Below, in pieces: positions 46,729-54,688 of a stretch of DNA of 64,000 bases. The position numbers and the translations under genes were made by a program. The notes beneath the pieces are model-generated. The model searched no databases. It was given only the letters and a program-made list of their open reading frames with translations, and was not told the DNA's origin. Location of the stretch: assembly GCF_965198245.1 (NCBI RefSeq), contig NZ_OZ240249.1:2480001-2544000 (forward strand), in the 5' to 3' direction. The DNA comes from Poriferisodalis sp965198245 (GTDB taxonomy: Bacteria > Actinomycetota > Acidimicrobiia > Acidimicrobiales > Poriferisodalaceae). Numbering within the stretch: the first letter of the stretch is position 1; each line of letters opens with the position of its first letter.

Positions 46729-46976
46729 ATCTGATCCGCCGACGCATTGTCCTCGCCGTAGCTGCGTGTGGTGTGCCGGATCGCGAGTTCTTCACCCGGC
46801 GCCAGCTCGCCGCTGAACACCACCTCGCGCTCGCGCCTCGATATTCGCACGAGCAGCCGGAGCCCACTGACGACGATCGCCGCTGCCAGCCACTTGCCGT
46901 TGCCCGACCGCGCTCGCCGCCACAGAACATCCATGGTCCGAGCCTTCAGCCCTCCGATGCGTCGCTTCGCTGCCAT
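46725..46976 (-). CDS. Small membrane-associated protein
   Basis: An 83-residue protein I do not recognise. It has a basic N-terminus (AAKRRIGGLKARTMDVLWRRA), one moderately hydrophobic helix (GKWLAAAIVVSGLRLLV), a second basic stretch and a short beta-like tail (REVVFSGELAPGEELAIRH). The start ATG 46976 avoids an unlikely Cys/Arg-rich leader. The stop overlaps the trmI start, so it is co-translated with trmI. Confidence 0.65.
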   Translation of the reverse strand: MAAKRRIGGLKARTMDVLWRRARSGNGKWLAAAIVVSGLRLLVRISRREREVVFSGELAPGEELAIRHTTRSYGEDNASADQM

Positions 46977-47007
46977 GTTCACGCCCACCGCATGCCGTGA
47001 ACCCGGA

Positions 47008-47238
47008 CTACACCCGGACGACTTCGACGATCGTGCTGCGGCGGCGCCCACGACGCCGACCGAACAGGAACGCGGCCAGCACAAGGCCCGTCCCGATCGC
47101 GGCGGCCACCGCGACGGCGGCACTCGACACTTGCTCTGCAGCATCGCCGGCCCCACCGATGAGCTGCCGTACGCGGTCGGAAATGTCCTGCGGTGCGATG
47201 CGCTGCCCGTCGGTGCTGGATTCGAAAGTTTCCGCCAC
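47008..47238 (-). CDS. Small single-pass membrane protein
   Basis: A 76-residue protein with a soluble N-terminal half (ISDRVRQLIGGAGDAAEQVS), one membrane helix (VAVAAAIGTGLVLAAFLFG) and a basic tail (RRRGRRRSTIVEVVRV). It begins 7 bp after the holin-like gene stop at GTG 47238 and precedes another small membrane protein gene. These three small membrane genes form a likely transcript leading into trmI. The function is unknown. Confidence 0.65.
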   Translation of the reverse strand: MAETFESSTDGQRIAPQDISDRVRQLIGGAGDAAEQVSSAAVAVAAAIGTGLVLAAFLFGRRRGRRRSTIVEVVRV

Positions 47239-47245
47239 GTCGTTC

Positions 47246-47617
47246 TCAGTCTTCTCCGCGTTCGGTTGCCACGTCGCCGAACTGTTCAGTATCCGGCACC
47301 AGTCTGGCGGCGTCGCCCTTGGGCCGAATCACCCGCGCCATGGTCACAATTGCGACGATCAGCACGGCGGCACCGGCCAAGTGCGGCACGAAGGACCAGT
47401 TAGCACCGAAGACGGTGGTCTCGGTCTGCAGGACGCGCACCAGCGCCAATGCGCCAAGCACGACCGAGAGGCTCACTCCGACCGCGCCGAGCAATCCGAA
47501 CAACAGGTAGCGGCCGATCCCACGCAGCGGGCCAACCGTTTCCTGAACGACGTAGGCCCGCAACATGGCGGCCAATTCGGAAAGCTCGGCTCGCAGGCCG
47601 ACGTCTCGTCGTGGCAT
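47246..47617 (-). CDS. Holin-X/DUF1469-like membrane protein
   Basis: A 123-residue protein with an amphipathic N-terminal helix (DVGLRAELSELAAMLRAYVVQE) and two membrane helices (YLLFGLLGAVGVSLSVVLGALALV and HLAGAAVLIVAIVTMARVI) with a short charged tail. This is the arrangement of the actinobacterial putative holin (DUF1469) group, which despite the name is a common chromosomal membrane protein. ATG 47617 is chosen over GTG 47635; neither has a clear ribosome-binding site. Confidence 0.65.
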   Translation of the reverse strand: MPRRDVGLRAELSELAAMLRAYVVQETVGPLRGIGRYLLFGLLGAVGVSLSVVLGALALVRVLQTETTVFGANWSFVPHLAGAAVLIVAIVTMARVIRPKGDAARLVPDTEQFGDVATERGED

Positions 47618-47725
47618 TACTCGCTCAGGCACCATCCGCTGGGCACAGACTGCGAGAGTGCAGCCTGCTCAGGCACATTGTCCGCCGCTGGACATGAGCG
47701 GGCCGCCCAGGCCCGTGTGGCGACG

Positions 47726-48439
47726 CTACCGGCCGCCCAGCAGTTCTTCCACGCCGTCAAGCACCCCTGCGATCACTTCGACACGATCAGCGGGATCGGG
47801 TGCGCTCAGCATGGCGTGGCGATCGAAGGAACCTGCGGGTACGAGTGCCGCCAATTGGAACGACCAGTCCGTCGGCTCCGTCGTGGCCTCCCCAAGCTGC
47901 GCGAGGCGGTCGTCGATCGCTGCTGACTCAGCTGCGGTGACTCCCAAGGCACCGATTTCCGAGGCCAATGCTCGCAACCGGCGGAGCCGCGCCACCGTCG
48001 CTCTGCGCGTCTGCGAATCCACCTCGGAAGGCTCGTCGGGCCAGATGATCGTCATAGCACGCGGGTAGGGATTGTCCGGCAGCCATTCGGCAATGCGAAT
48101 CCGCGGGCCACCGGTGGCGAGCATCACCCATCGCCCATCGGGCAGTTCTTGGTGCTGCGCGATGGACGCCAGGCAGCCCACGTCGGAACGGACATCTCCG
48201 CCGCCGACTTCGCTCCCACGCTCGATCATGACGACGCCGAACGGTTCATTGTTGCTGGTGCACCGCCGTGCGAGGGCCCGGTAGCGGGGCTCAAAGATGT
48301 GGAGCGGCAGCACGGCACCAGGCAGCAGCGGGGAACCAAGTGGGAACATCGCTCGCTCGCGAGCGACATCGGACTCAGCTCGCTCGCGAGCCTCCTGTCG
48401 CCCTTGGCTGGGGTCCGGATCTTGTTCAGGCGGGGCCAC
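47726..48439 (-). CDS. LON substrate-binding-domain protein
   Basis: A 237-residue stand-alone LON N-terminal-like domain. The core starts MFPLGSPLLPGAVLPLHIFEPRYRALARRC, with GVVMIERGSEVGGGD, VGCLASIAQHQELPDGRWVMLATGGPRIRI and a helical C-terminal half. It lacks the AAA and protease domains of Lon. Such proteins occur in most actinobacteria and may bind unfolded proteins. GTG 48439 follows GAGG with 8-bp spacing and overlaps the dacB stop by 14 bp; homology itself begins about 30 residues later. Confidence 0.85.
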   Translation of the reverse strand: MAPPEQDPDPSQGRQEARERAESDVARERAMFPLGSPLLPGAVLPLHIFEPRYRALARRCTSNNEPFGVVMIERGSEVGGGDVRSDVGCLASIAQHQELPDGRWVMLATGGPRIRIAEWLPDNPYPRAMTIIWPDEPSEVDSQTRRATVARLRRLRALASEIGALGVTAAESAAIDDRLAQLGEATTEPTDWSFQLAALVPAGSFDRHAMLSAPDPADRVEVIAGVLDGVEELLGGR

Positions 48440-49907
48440 GCATCAATCCTCGCAGGGCTGCCACATCGCCCACGGGGTACCGCAACAGCTGACCTACTAA
48501 CGACTCCTGCAGTTCCAGACCCAGTCGGGAATCGACAGGCACACCGTTGAGGATCTGGGCGAACATGACCGTACCGCTGTCGGTATGGACGAACCCTGCC
48601 AACGAGTTGACCCCGGTCAGCAAACCGGTCTTGGCATGCAGCCGGCCCGCCACCGGGTGGTCGGCAAATCGATGCGACAACGTCCCGGTGCGCGCTGCGA
48701 TCGGGAGTCCCGCCGCCACGGCTGAATCAGTGCCGAAGCTGTCGAGCAGAGCTGCCAGCAAGCTGCACGACAACTGGTTCTGACGATCCAGTCCTGAGCC
48801 GTCCATCACAACCGGTGGTGACAGTTGAGGCAGCATCTCCGACACGATCCTCGCCGCGGCGGCAGCGCCGGCTGCGGTCGAGCCCTCACCGGCACTTCGC
48901 AGACCGATCTCGCGTAGCATGAGCTCCGCAGTCGTGTTGTCACTCTCCCGCAGCATCTGCTGGATGATCTCGATGAGCGGCGGTGACGTCAGCCGCGCTA
49001 TCTCGATCATGCCGCTCGGCGCGGTTGAGACGTCGATTTCGACATCGACCGAGACGCCACGTACGGTCAACAGGTCCGCCAGCGTGGACACGAACCAACG
49101 CGCCGGATGTTCGGCCGCGGTCAAGGCGGTTGTGAAGCCAGTGATGCCGTCATTGAGGCTCAGTGCCGAGAGCGGTCCGCTGTGCAGCTGGGTGACGTAG
49201 CGCTGAGGCCATGTCTCGGGAAAGCGGGTCGCGTCATAGCGCGACTCATCGGCGATGAGCTTGCCATGTAACGATCGGATGCCCAGGCCGACGAGTTCGT
49301 CTGCCAGATCCTCCATCGGCGTGCGCAATTGCGGCTGGCGACGATGCGAATCCGCGTACGACTGAGTCATGATCAGCGGATCGCCGCCGCCGACGACCCA
49401 GACCGTGCCATCGAGTACGCCGTCGACGATCTCTGCATCGGTGAGCACCTGGGTGACCAGTTGCTCAGCAGGGTCAACCACTGCAAGCGCCGCTGCGGCA
49501 GTAATGAGCTTTTGAACCGAAGCGGGAATCACCACTTCGACGTCGCTCGAGAACACTTCGGTGCCGTCGATCCAGATCGCGAGGCAGTGCGGCTCGGGCC
49601 AGTCCGAGCTGAACGCCGCCATCTCGGTCCCGATGTGGTGTTCCTGCGCCGCCCGCCACAACGCGTCCGGTGCGCGTTCGGCCCGCAGGAGCGGCACTGC
49701 CGACGCCAACGCCTCATTCCCGCCAGCGGGATCGTCGAGGTCGTCGGGGTCGAAGGGGTCCGCAGGAGCGAACACCGGAGTGCGAAGCGCAGCGGCGTAG
49801 GCGGCTGCTTCATCGGCTGAGGTGTTCATGCGCACGGCCGCCAGAGTGGGCAGCAGGCCGGCTGCTGCCGTCAACAACGCCAGCACGGCTGTGCGCAGTG
49901 GTCTCAC
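48426..49907 (-). CDS. dacB: D-alanyl-D-alanine carboxypeptidase/endopeptidase, PBP4 type
   Basis: A 493-residue exported penicillin-binding protein of the S13 family. It has an N-terminal signal sequence (RTAVLALLTAAAGLLPTLA), the active-site SVQK in VIPASVQKLITAAAA, SDN in RESDNTTAEL, and KTG in HAKTGLLTGVN. The large insertion between SxxK and SDN typical of PBP4 is present. It trims or cuts peptidoglycan cross-bridges outside the cytoplasm. It lies 1 bp behind the ROK kinase gene and overlaps the LON-domain gene. Confidence 0.92.
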   Translation of the reverse strand: MRPLRTAVLALLTAAAGLLPTLAAVRMNTSADEAAAYAAALRTPVFAPADPFDPDDLDDPAGGNEALASAVPLLRAERAPDALWRAAQEHHIGTEMAAFSSDWPEPHCLAIWIDGTEVFSSDVEVVIPASVQKLITAAAALAVVDPAEQLVTQVLTDAEIVDGVLDGTVWVVGGGDPLIMTQSYADSHRRQPQLRTPMEDLADELVGLGIRSLHGKLIADESRYDATRFPETWPQRYVTQLHSGPLSALSLNDGITGFTTALTAAEHPARWFVSTLADLLTVRGVSVDVEIDVSTAPSGMIEIARLTSPPLIEIIQQMLRESDNTTAELMLREIGLRSAGEGSTAAGAAAAARIVSEMLPQLSPPVVMDGSGLDRQNQLSCSLLAALLDSFGTDSAVAAGLPIAARTGTLSHRFADHPVAGRLHAKTGLLTGVNSLAGFVHTDSGTVMFAQILNGVPVDSRLGLELQESLVGQLLRYPVGDVAALRGLMRGPA

Positions 49908-49908
49908 A

Positions 49909-50910
49909 TCACTCGCGAGGGGCAGTCACGCACGAATCGGACTCCGCACGGGCGCCACCAAGGGCGGCGCTGTCCGCACGGGCGCCACCAAGGGCGGCAC
50001 CCAGGGCCGCTGAGAGTTCGCCGGCTTGTGAGGGAACCACCTTGGGGCGCGAGGTGTCCGATCGACCAATGAGTATCTCGGTCAGCAGCGCATCCAGCGA
50101 TCCGGCGAGCAGGTCCCAGTCCTCGCTGAGTCCCCCGCCGATCACCACCATTTCAGGGTCCGTCAGGATGCAGAGATTCGAGATGCCCAGCGCAAGCCAG
50201 TATGCGAACTCGTCCAGCACTCCGAGCGCAATGGTGTCGCCCTGCCGGGCAGCCTTGGTCACGTCCGGGCCACGAGCGCCATCGCCGAGACGCTCGCTGG
50301 CCATCCGATCCAGTGCGGAACCCGACGCGTAGGCCTCCCAGCAACCGTTCCGCCCGCAGGCGCATTCGCGCCCGCCAGCGGCCACAATCATGTGCCCCGG
50401 CTCGCCGGCGTGTCCCACCGCGCCGCGAAGCACCTCGCCGCCGAGCATGAAGGCCCCGCCGATTCCAGTACCGACGGCCACCATGACGCCATGGCGGACG
50501 CCTCGCGCCGCCCCGGCCGCCAGTTCCCAACGGGCGGCGCAATTCACTTCGTTGTCCAGCGCGACTGGCATGCCCAGTTCGTCACCGAGCCGAGTTCCGA
50601 TGTCTGCACCGTCCACGCCGACGAGATTGGGCGAGACTGTCACCCGCCCGGAGTTGGTGATCAGCCCTGCCATGCCGACACCGACCGACGCGGGGCCCTG
50701 ATCGGGTGCCAGCCCGCCGACCATCTGAACCAGGCACGCCACGAGCGCTTCGGCACCACTGGGTGTGGGCTCGCGCACCGTCCGCTGAAGCGTGCCTGCG
50801 CCATCGGTCGCGACGCCGAAGATCTTGGTCCCGCCGACGTCGAAACCGAGATGCAACTTCGATGTCGCAAACGTTGCCGCGCCGACAGATGTCGGCGCGT
50901 CGGTTGTCAT
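49909..50910 (-). CDS. ROK-family sugar kinase (glucokinase-like)
   Basis: A 333-residue kinase of the ROK family. Phosphate-binding loop LGFDVGGTKIFGVATD, catalytic Asp in GMPVALDNEVNCA, VAVGTGIGGAFMLGGEVLRG, and the zinc site GHMIVAAGGRECACGRNGCWE (CxCx4C with the upstream His). No N-terminal HTH is present, so it is an enzyme rather than a NagC-type regulator; glucose or a related hexose is likely. The C-terminus has a duplicated decapeptide (AALGGARA-D/E-S) from a 30-bp tandem repeat. Confidence 0.9.
   Translation of the reverse strand: MTTDAPTSVGAATFATSKLHLGFDVGGTKIFGVATDGAGTLQRTVREPTPSGAEALVACLVQMVGGLAPDQGPASVGVGMAGLITNSGRVTVSPNLVGVDGADIGTRLGDELGMPVALDNEVNCAARWELAAGAARGVRHGVMVAVGTGIGGAFMLGGEVLRGAVGHAGEPGHMIVAAGGRECACGRNGCWEAYASGSALDRMASERLGDGARGPDVTKAARQGDTIALGVLDEFAYWLALGISNLCILTDPEMVVIGGGLSEDWDLLAGSLDALLTEILIGRSDTSRPKVVPSQAGELSAALGAALGGARADSAALGGARAESDSCVTAPRE
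49943..49998. repeat. 30-bp tandem duplication in the ROK kinase C-terminus
   Basis: Two nearly identical 26-bp blocks (TCCGCACGGGCGCCACCAAG and the next 6 bases), spaced exactly 30 bp, encode the duplicated peptide at the very end of the kinase. Confidence 0.75.
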
Positions 50911-50968
50911 GAGCGCTGCGACGTCGGCCTGGCGGTGGCGTCGCAGTCCCCCACGCGTCCGGCTGGGA

Positions 50969-51451
50969 TCAGAGCTTTCCCAACATCGACGAGCAGCTCG
51001 AGACGTCGATTCCAGCCCCGGGCTCGACCTCGAGCGCCGTCACGGTTCCGTCCTCGATAACCGCTGCGTAGCGGCGCGAGCGAGAGCCCAAGCCGAAGCC
51101 GGAGCCGTCCATGACGAGGCCCATGGCCTCGGCGAACTCGCCGTTGCCGTCGGCAGCCATTTCGATGCCCTGCGCACCGTTGGCCTCGGCCCAGGCGTGC
51201 ATTGTCCAGGCATCATTCACCGAAACGCACACGACCTTGTCAACACCCTTGCCGGCAAGTTCGGAGGCACCTTCGACATAGCCGGGGAGGTGCACGTTGG
51301 TGCACCCGGGCGTAAACGCGCCCGGCACTGCGAACAGCACCACCTTGCCGCTGCCCAGCATCTCGCTGGACTGCACGGGCGCGGGCATGCCGCTCTCGTC
51401 CAGTACACGCAGTGCCACATCGGGAATCTGGTTGCCGACCTCAATCGCCAT
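50969..51451 (-). CDS. Peroxiredoxin, Prx5/AHP1-like
   Basis: A 160-residue redoxin-family peroxidase. The peroxidatic cysteine is in VPGAFTPGCTNVHLPGYVE. CVSVNDAWTMHAWAE and GLGSRSRRYAAVIEDG are typical of the Prx5 group. Additional cysteines in VVCVS and near the C-terminus (DVSSCSS) could resolve the sulfenic acid. It reduces hydrogen peroxide and organic hydroperoxides in the cytoplasm. ATG 51451 follows GGAG with 8-bp spacing. Confidence 0.9.
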   Translation of the reverse strand: MAIEVGNQIPDVALRVLDESGMPAPVQSSEMLGSGKVVLFAVPGAFTPGCTNVHLPGYVEGASELAGKGVDKVVCVSVNDAWTMHAWAEANGAQGIEMAADGNGEFAEAMGLVMDGSGFGLGSRSRRYAAVIEDGTVTALEVEPGAGIDVSSCSSMLGKL

Positions 51452-51548
51452 TGCTCTGCTCCGTCCCTGTTCTTCTTGCGGGGAAAACGTGGCTCGCAGC
51501 GTATCCGCGCCGCTGCTGTCCGGTCCGACCGGAACTGTCCCGGACCCC

Positions 51549-52196
51549 TCAGTCGCCGCAGTTGCTCTGCTCGGTCGGCACGTGCACACCCTCGATCCAG
51601 CGCAGCAGTTCGCCGTAGTCGGATGCCGCTGGCAGGTCCGGATTCGCCTCGGCCACCGCTGCGGGGCATCTGAACAGGCTCGCGACGTCTGCTGCTCGCA
51701 GCATCGTCAGGTCGTTGTAGGAATCTCCGACCGCGGTCACGTGATAGTTGAGCTCCCGGTACGCGACGACGGCGCGTTGTTTGGCGTCTTCGACACGGCG
51801 GCGCCATCCCAGCAGGCGTCCATCAGCCACGTCGAGCCGGTGGCAAAGCAGATGTGGGTGACCCATCAGCTCCAGGAAGTGGTCGTCGAACTGCTCAAAC
51901 GTGTCGGACAACAGCACGACGACCCACTGGCGCCGGAGTTCGTCGAGGAACTCACGGGCCCCTTCCAGCAGCGGCAGCTCAGCGATCACCTCCCGGATCT
52001 GACTCAGCGTCACTTCATGAGAGTTGAGCACGTCGATCCGGTACGTCATCAGGGCGTCGTAGTCCGGCTCGTCACGGGTCGTGCGTCGCAACTCGGCAAT
52101 CCCGGTGCGGTCGGCCACCGCGATCCAGATCTCGGGCGTCAGCACGCCCTCCATGTCCAAGGCGATGACCCTCTGCACGAGCGCCGAGTCTCTCAT
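51549..52196 (-). CDS. thrH: ThrH-like HAD phosphatase (phosphoserine phosphatase/homoserine phosphotransferase family)
   Basis: A 215-residue HAD-superfamily enzyme. Motif I is ALDMEGVLTPEIWIAVADRTG, with the D-x-E-G-V-L form specific to ThrH. REVIAELPLLEGAREFLDEL, VVLLSDTFEQFDDHF (motif II) and AVGDSYNDLTMLRAADVASLF (motif IV) complete the match. ThrH dephosphorylates phosphoserine and can move the phosphate to homoserine. I start at ATG 52196; GTG 52178 is possible. It ends with a short Cys-containing tail. It stands alone, divergent from the VOC gene. Confidence 0.85.
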   Translation of the reverse strand: MRDSALVQRVIALDMEGVLTPEIWIAVADRTGIAELRRTTRDEPDYDALMTYRIDVLNSHEVTLSQIREVIAELPLLEGAREFLDELRRQWVVVLLSDTFEQFDDHFLELMGHPHLLCHRLDVADGRLLGWRRRVEDAKQRAVVAYRELNYHVTAVGDSYNDLTMLRAADVASLFRCPAAVAEANPDLPAASDYGELLRWIEGVHVPTEQSNCGD

Positions 52197-52462
52197 GCCG
52201 TGGACGATTGTCCGCGAACCGTTGCCCGGTCGGTGCCAGGACGTGTCCGGTTTGGCGTACCAAACCGTCTGTCGCTGATGGGCACGCGCCACCGGAACTA
52301 CGTCGACTCCTATGAGGGGCACACGTTTCACACCAGCCGCTGGGACTACCGGTCGCCTCGAAGGCATCGACCTAAGCTGAGCGGAAGGGCGATGCAGAGA
52401 TATCACAGCCAGCAGAGGTGAAGCGTCGCCCCCGAACACGGACCACTGTGGGGAGACTGGAC

Positions 52463-52999
52463 ATGGCAAAGCCGATCAAAATGGCGCACGCCGTCTTTCG
52501 CACCGACGACATCGAGCGCCTCCAGTCGTGGTGGTGCACGGTGCTCGACGCCGACGTCGTCCACAACGGTGGATTCATCTCGTTCATCTCCTACGACGAC
52601 GAGCATCACCGGTTGGCATTCGTGAACCGTGGCCAGCCCGGTCGCTACGACTCTCGCCAGGGGACCCTTGAGCACATCGCCTACTCGATGGGCAGCTTCG
52701 GCGACCTCCTCGACCTCTACGAGCGGCTCAAGGCCGCCAGCATCATGCCGGTGCGGACCATCAACCACGGCCCCACCACCTCCATGTACTACGCCGACCC
52801 CGACGGCAACGGTGTGGAGTTCCAGATCGAGAACTACGCCACGATGGCCGAGTGCATGGAGTTCATGCGCTCGGAGACCTTCGAGGCAAACCCCATCGGC
52901 GTGGACTTCGACGCCGACCTGCTGGTCGAGCGCTTCCGCCGCGGCGACCCGCTCGAAGAACTGGTCAAGCAGGGTTCCGCCCCAGTATCTGTCGGCTGA
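52463..52999 (+). CDS. VOC-family (glyoxalase/extradiol dioxygenase-like) protein
   Basis: A 178-residue vicinal-oxygen-chelate protein. Possible metal ligands are visible in MAHAVFRTDDIER (His), LEHIAYSMGSFGDLLDLYERL (His) and YADPDGNGVEFQIENY (Glu), the standard His-His-Glu arrangement of extradiol dioxygenases and glyoxalases. The substrate is unknown. ATG 52463 follows GGGGAG. The acyl-CoA dehydrogenase gene starts 4 bp after the stop, so the two form an operon, suggesting a catabolic role for aromatic or acyl compounds. Confidence 0.87.
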   Translation: MAKPIKMAHAVFRTDDIERLQSWWCTVLDADVVHNGGFISFISYDDEHHRLAFVNRGQPGRYDSRQGTLEHIAYSMGSFGDLLDLYERLKAASIMPVRTINHGPTTSMYYADPDGNGVEFQIENYATMAECMEFMRSETFEANPIGVDFDADLLVERFRRGDPLEELVKQGSAPVSVG

Positions 53000-53003
53000 G
53001 CCG

Positions 53004-54170
53004 GTGAGCACCACAGTCCATCGCAACATCTACCTGAGCGACGAGCTGCAAGCGATCTACGAGCAAACCGTCGCCTTCGTCGCCAACGAGGTCACCCTGG
53101 TCGGCGATGCCTGGGAGGAAGCCGGCCAAGTTCCGCGTGAGATCTACAAACAGATGGGCGAGCTGGGGATGTTCTCGCTGCGGGTGCCTGAACGGTGGGG
53201 TGGATTGGGCCTCGGTCCGCTCGCCTCGGCCGTATTTTCCGAGGCGCTCGGCACTTCTACGTACGCGGGCTTCGAAGCAAATGTGCTGGTGCACACCGAC
53301 ATGGCGCTGCCCCATCTGCTCAATGCGGGGTCCGACGAACAGCTTGAGCGCTGGCTGGGTTCGATTCAGTCCGGCGACACCATGCTGTCGATCGGGGTGA
53401 CCGAGCCCGATGCCGGTTCCGACGTGGCAGGGCTGCGCACCACGGCGGTCCGCGACGGTGACGGGTGGCGGCTGAATGGCGCCAAGACATTCATCACCGG
53501 AGCCGTGTACGGCGACATGACGGTGCTGGCGGCTCGAACCGACCCCGATGACCGTTACGGGATCTCGATGTTCCTGGTCCCTGCGCACACCGAGGGCTTC
53601 GAAGTGGCTCGCAAGCTCGACAAGCACGGCTGGCGCTGCTCGGACACCGCCGAACTCGTGCTACGCGATGTGTGGCTGTCTGACGACCACCTGCTGGGCG
53701 AATTGCACCGGGGCTTCTACGCCACCATGGCGAACTTCCAGAACGAGCGGATGGTGATTGTCGGCATGGGCATCGGCGCAGCACAGGTCGCCATCGACCT
53801 GACCAACGCGTACACCCAGCAGCGCAAGGCCTTCGACGCCACGCTGTACGACCTGGGTGCAATCCGCCAGCGCATGGCAATGAACCAGGCCAAGGTCGAC
53901 GCAGTGCGCGCCTCGATGTACCACGCGGCCTGGCTGACCGAACAAGGCATCGACGCCATCAAAGAGATGTCAGGCGTCAAGGCGCTCGGCGCCGAAGTCG
54001 TGAATCAGGTCATGTACGACTGCATGCAGTTCCACGGCGGCATCGGCTACATGCGCGAGTCGACCATCGAGCGGATGTGCCGCGATGCGCGCCTGCTGCC
54101 CATCGGCGGCGGCGCCACAGAAGTCATGCTCGAAGAGGTTGCGAAGCGCAGCTACATCGATTCCGGCTGA
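53004..54170 (+). CDS. Acyl-CoA dehydrogenase
   Basis: A 388-residue FAD enzyme of the acyl-CoA dehydrogenase family. It shows IGVTEPDAGSDVAGLRTTAVRDGDGWRLNGAKTFITGA (flavin and substrate loop), RKLDKHGWRCSDTAELVL, FQNERMVIVGMGIGAAQ, and the C-terminal MQFHGGIGYMRESTIERMCRDARLLPIGGGATEVM. The end Y-M-R-E-S-T is where the catalytic Glu lies in the isovaleryl/short-chain branch. It starts at GTG 53004 without a clear ribosome-binding site, probably coupled to the VOC gene. It ends in a 19-bp convergent overlap with the module protein fragment. Confidence 0.92.
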   Translation: MSTTVHRNIYLSDELQAIYEQTVAFVANEVTLVGDAWEEAGQVPREIYKQMGELGMFSLRVPERWGGLGLGPLASAVFSEALGTSTYAGFEANVLVHTDMALPHLLNAGSDEQLERWLGSIQSGDTMLSIGVTEPDAGSDVAGLRTTAVRDGDGWRLNGAKTFITGAVYGDMTVLAARTDPDDRYGISMFLVPAHTEGFEVARKLDKHGWRCSDTAELVLRDVWLSDDHLLGELHRGFYATMANFQNERMVIVGMGIGAAQVAIDLTNAYTQQRKAFDATLYDLGAIRQRMAMNQAKVDAVRASMYHAAWLTEQGIDAIKEMSGVKALGAEVVNQVMYDCMQFHGGIGYMRESTIERMCRDARLLPIGGGATEVMLEEVAKRSYIDSG

Positions 54171-54688
54171 ATCGATTCTGAGCATCTGAGACTGAGCCGA
54201 TAGCCGTTCGTAGCGGTGGTCGCCTCGATGGTGTAGTCCCCGGCGGTGAGGAACACGTCCGCGAGCTGCGCGTCGTCGCCAGTACCGCTGTCGTCGTCGC
54301 TTGCCTGGGGGGACCCGCCTGATCCGTGGCCGCCGAGCAGCACCAGGTAGGTATCCAATGCGTTCGTGCCCGTCCCTGTGGCTTCGAGATCGATGCTGAC
54401 CCATCCCGAGCTGGCGAGGGTGAACGTGTAGCGGCGCGCATAGAACGTCGATCCCGACACGCGATTCGCGGTCGTGCAGCTCATCGTCGACAGCGACACC
54501 GACAGCGTGCGCGGCCCGTGAGACAAGCGTCCCCGCGGCGAGGTGCAGTCCGCGTCAGAGCGCGCCACGAACCGAGCCGTCGCGGTGCGGGTCCCATATC
54601 CGGTCGCCTCGCACTCCGCTGCGATGTCGAGCCGGCCCGTGTCCGCTGTGGGCCTACCTGCGATGCCCCCACATTCGCGGCGGTGCAC
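54152..54688 (-). pseudogene. C-terminal PPC-like module piece, out of frame with its gene
   Basis: This frame holds the C-terminal continuation of the gene at 54481-56289. It reads RLDIAAECEATGYGTRTATA, then a full beta-sandwich module: FYARRYTFTLASSGWVSIDLEATG, ALDTYLVLLGGHGSGG, DDDSGTGDDAQLADVFLTAGDYTIEATTA. The pattern (aromatic-T-F...I-D-L...L-D-T-Y-L-x-L-L-x-G-H...D-Y-T-I-E-A-T-T) is the PPC-like module of this locus. The upstream frame ends its sense at a run of five G (54666-54670); one extra G would join the frames. The GTG at 54688 is not a plausible natural start. Confidence 0.65.

Noticed and set aside
47246..47617. Prophage holin
   Set aside because: No other phage genes are nearby; this family is a common chromosomal membrane protein in actinobacteria.
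48353..48391. Palindromic TCGCTCGCGAGCGA and a second GCTCGCTCGCGAGC as a possible operator
   Set aside because: They lie within the LON-domain coding region and follow from repeated A-R-E-R-A codons.
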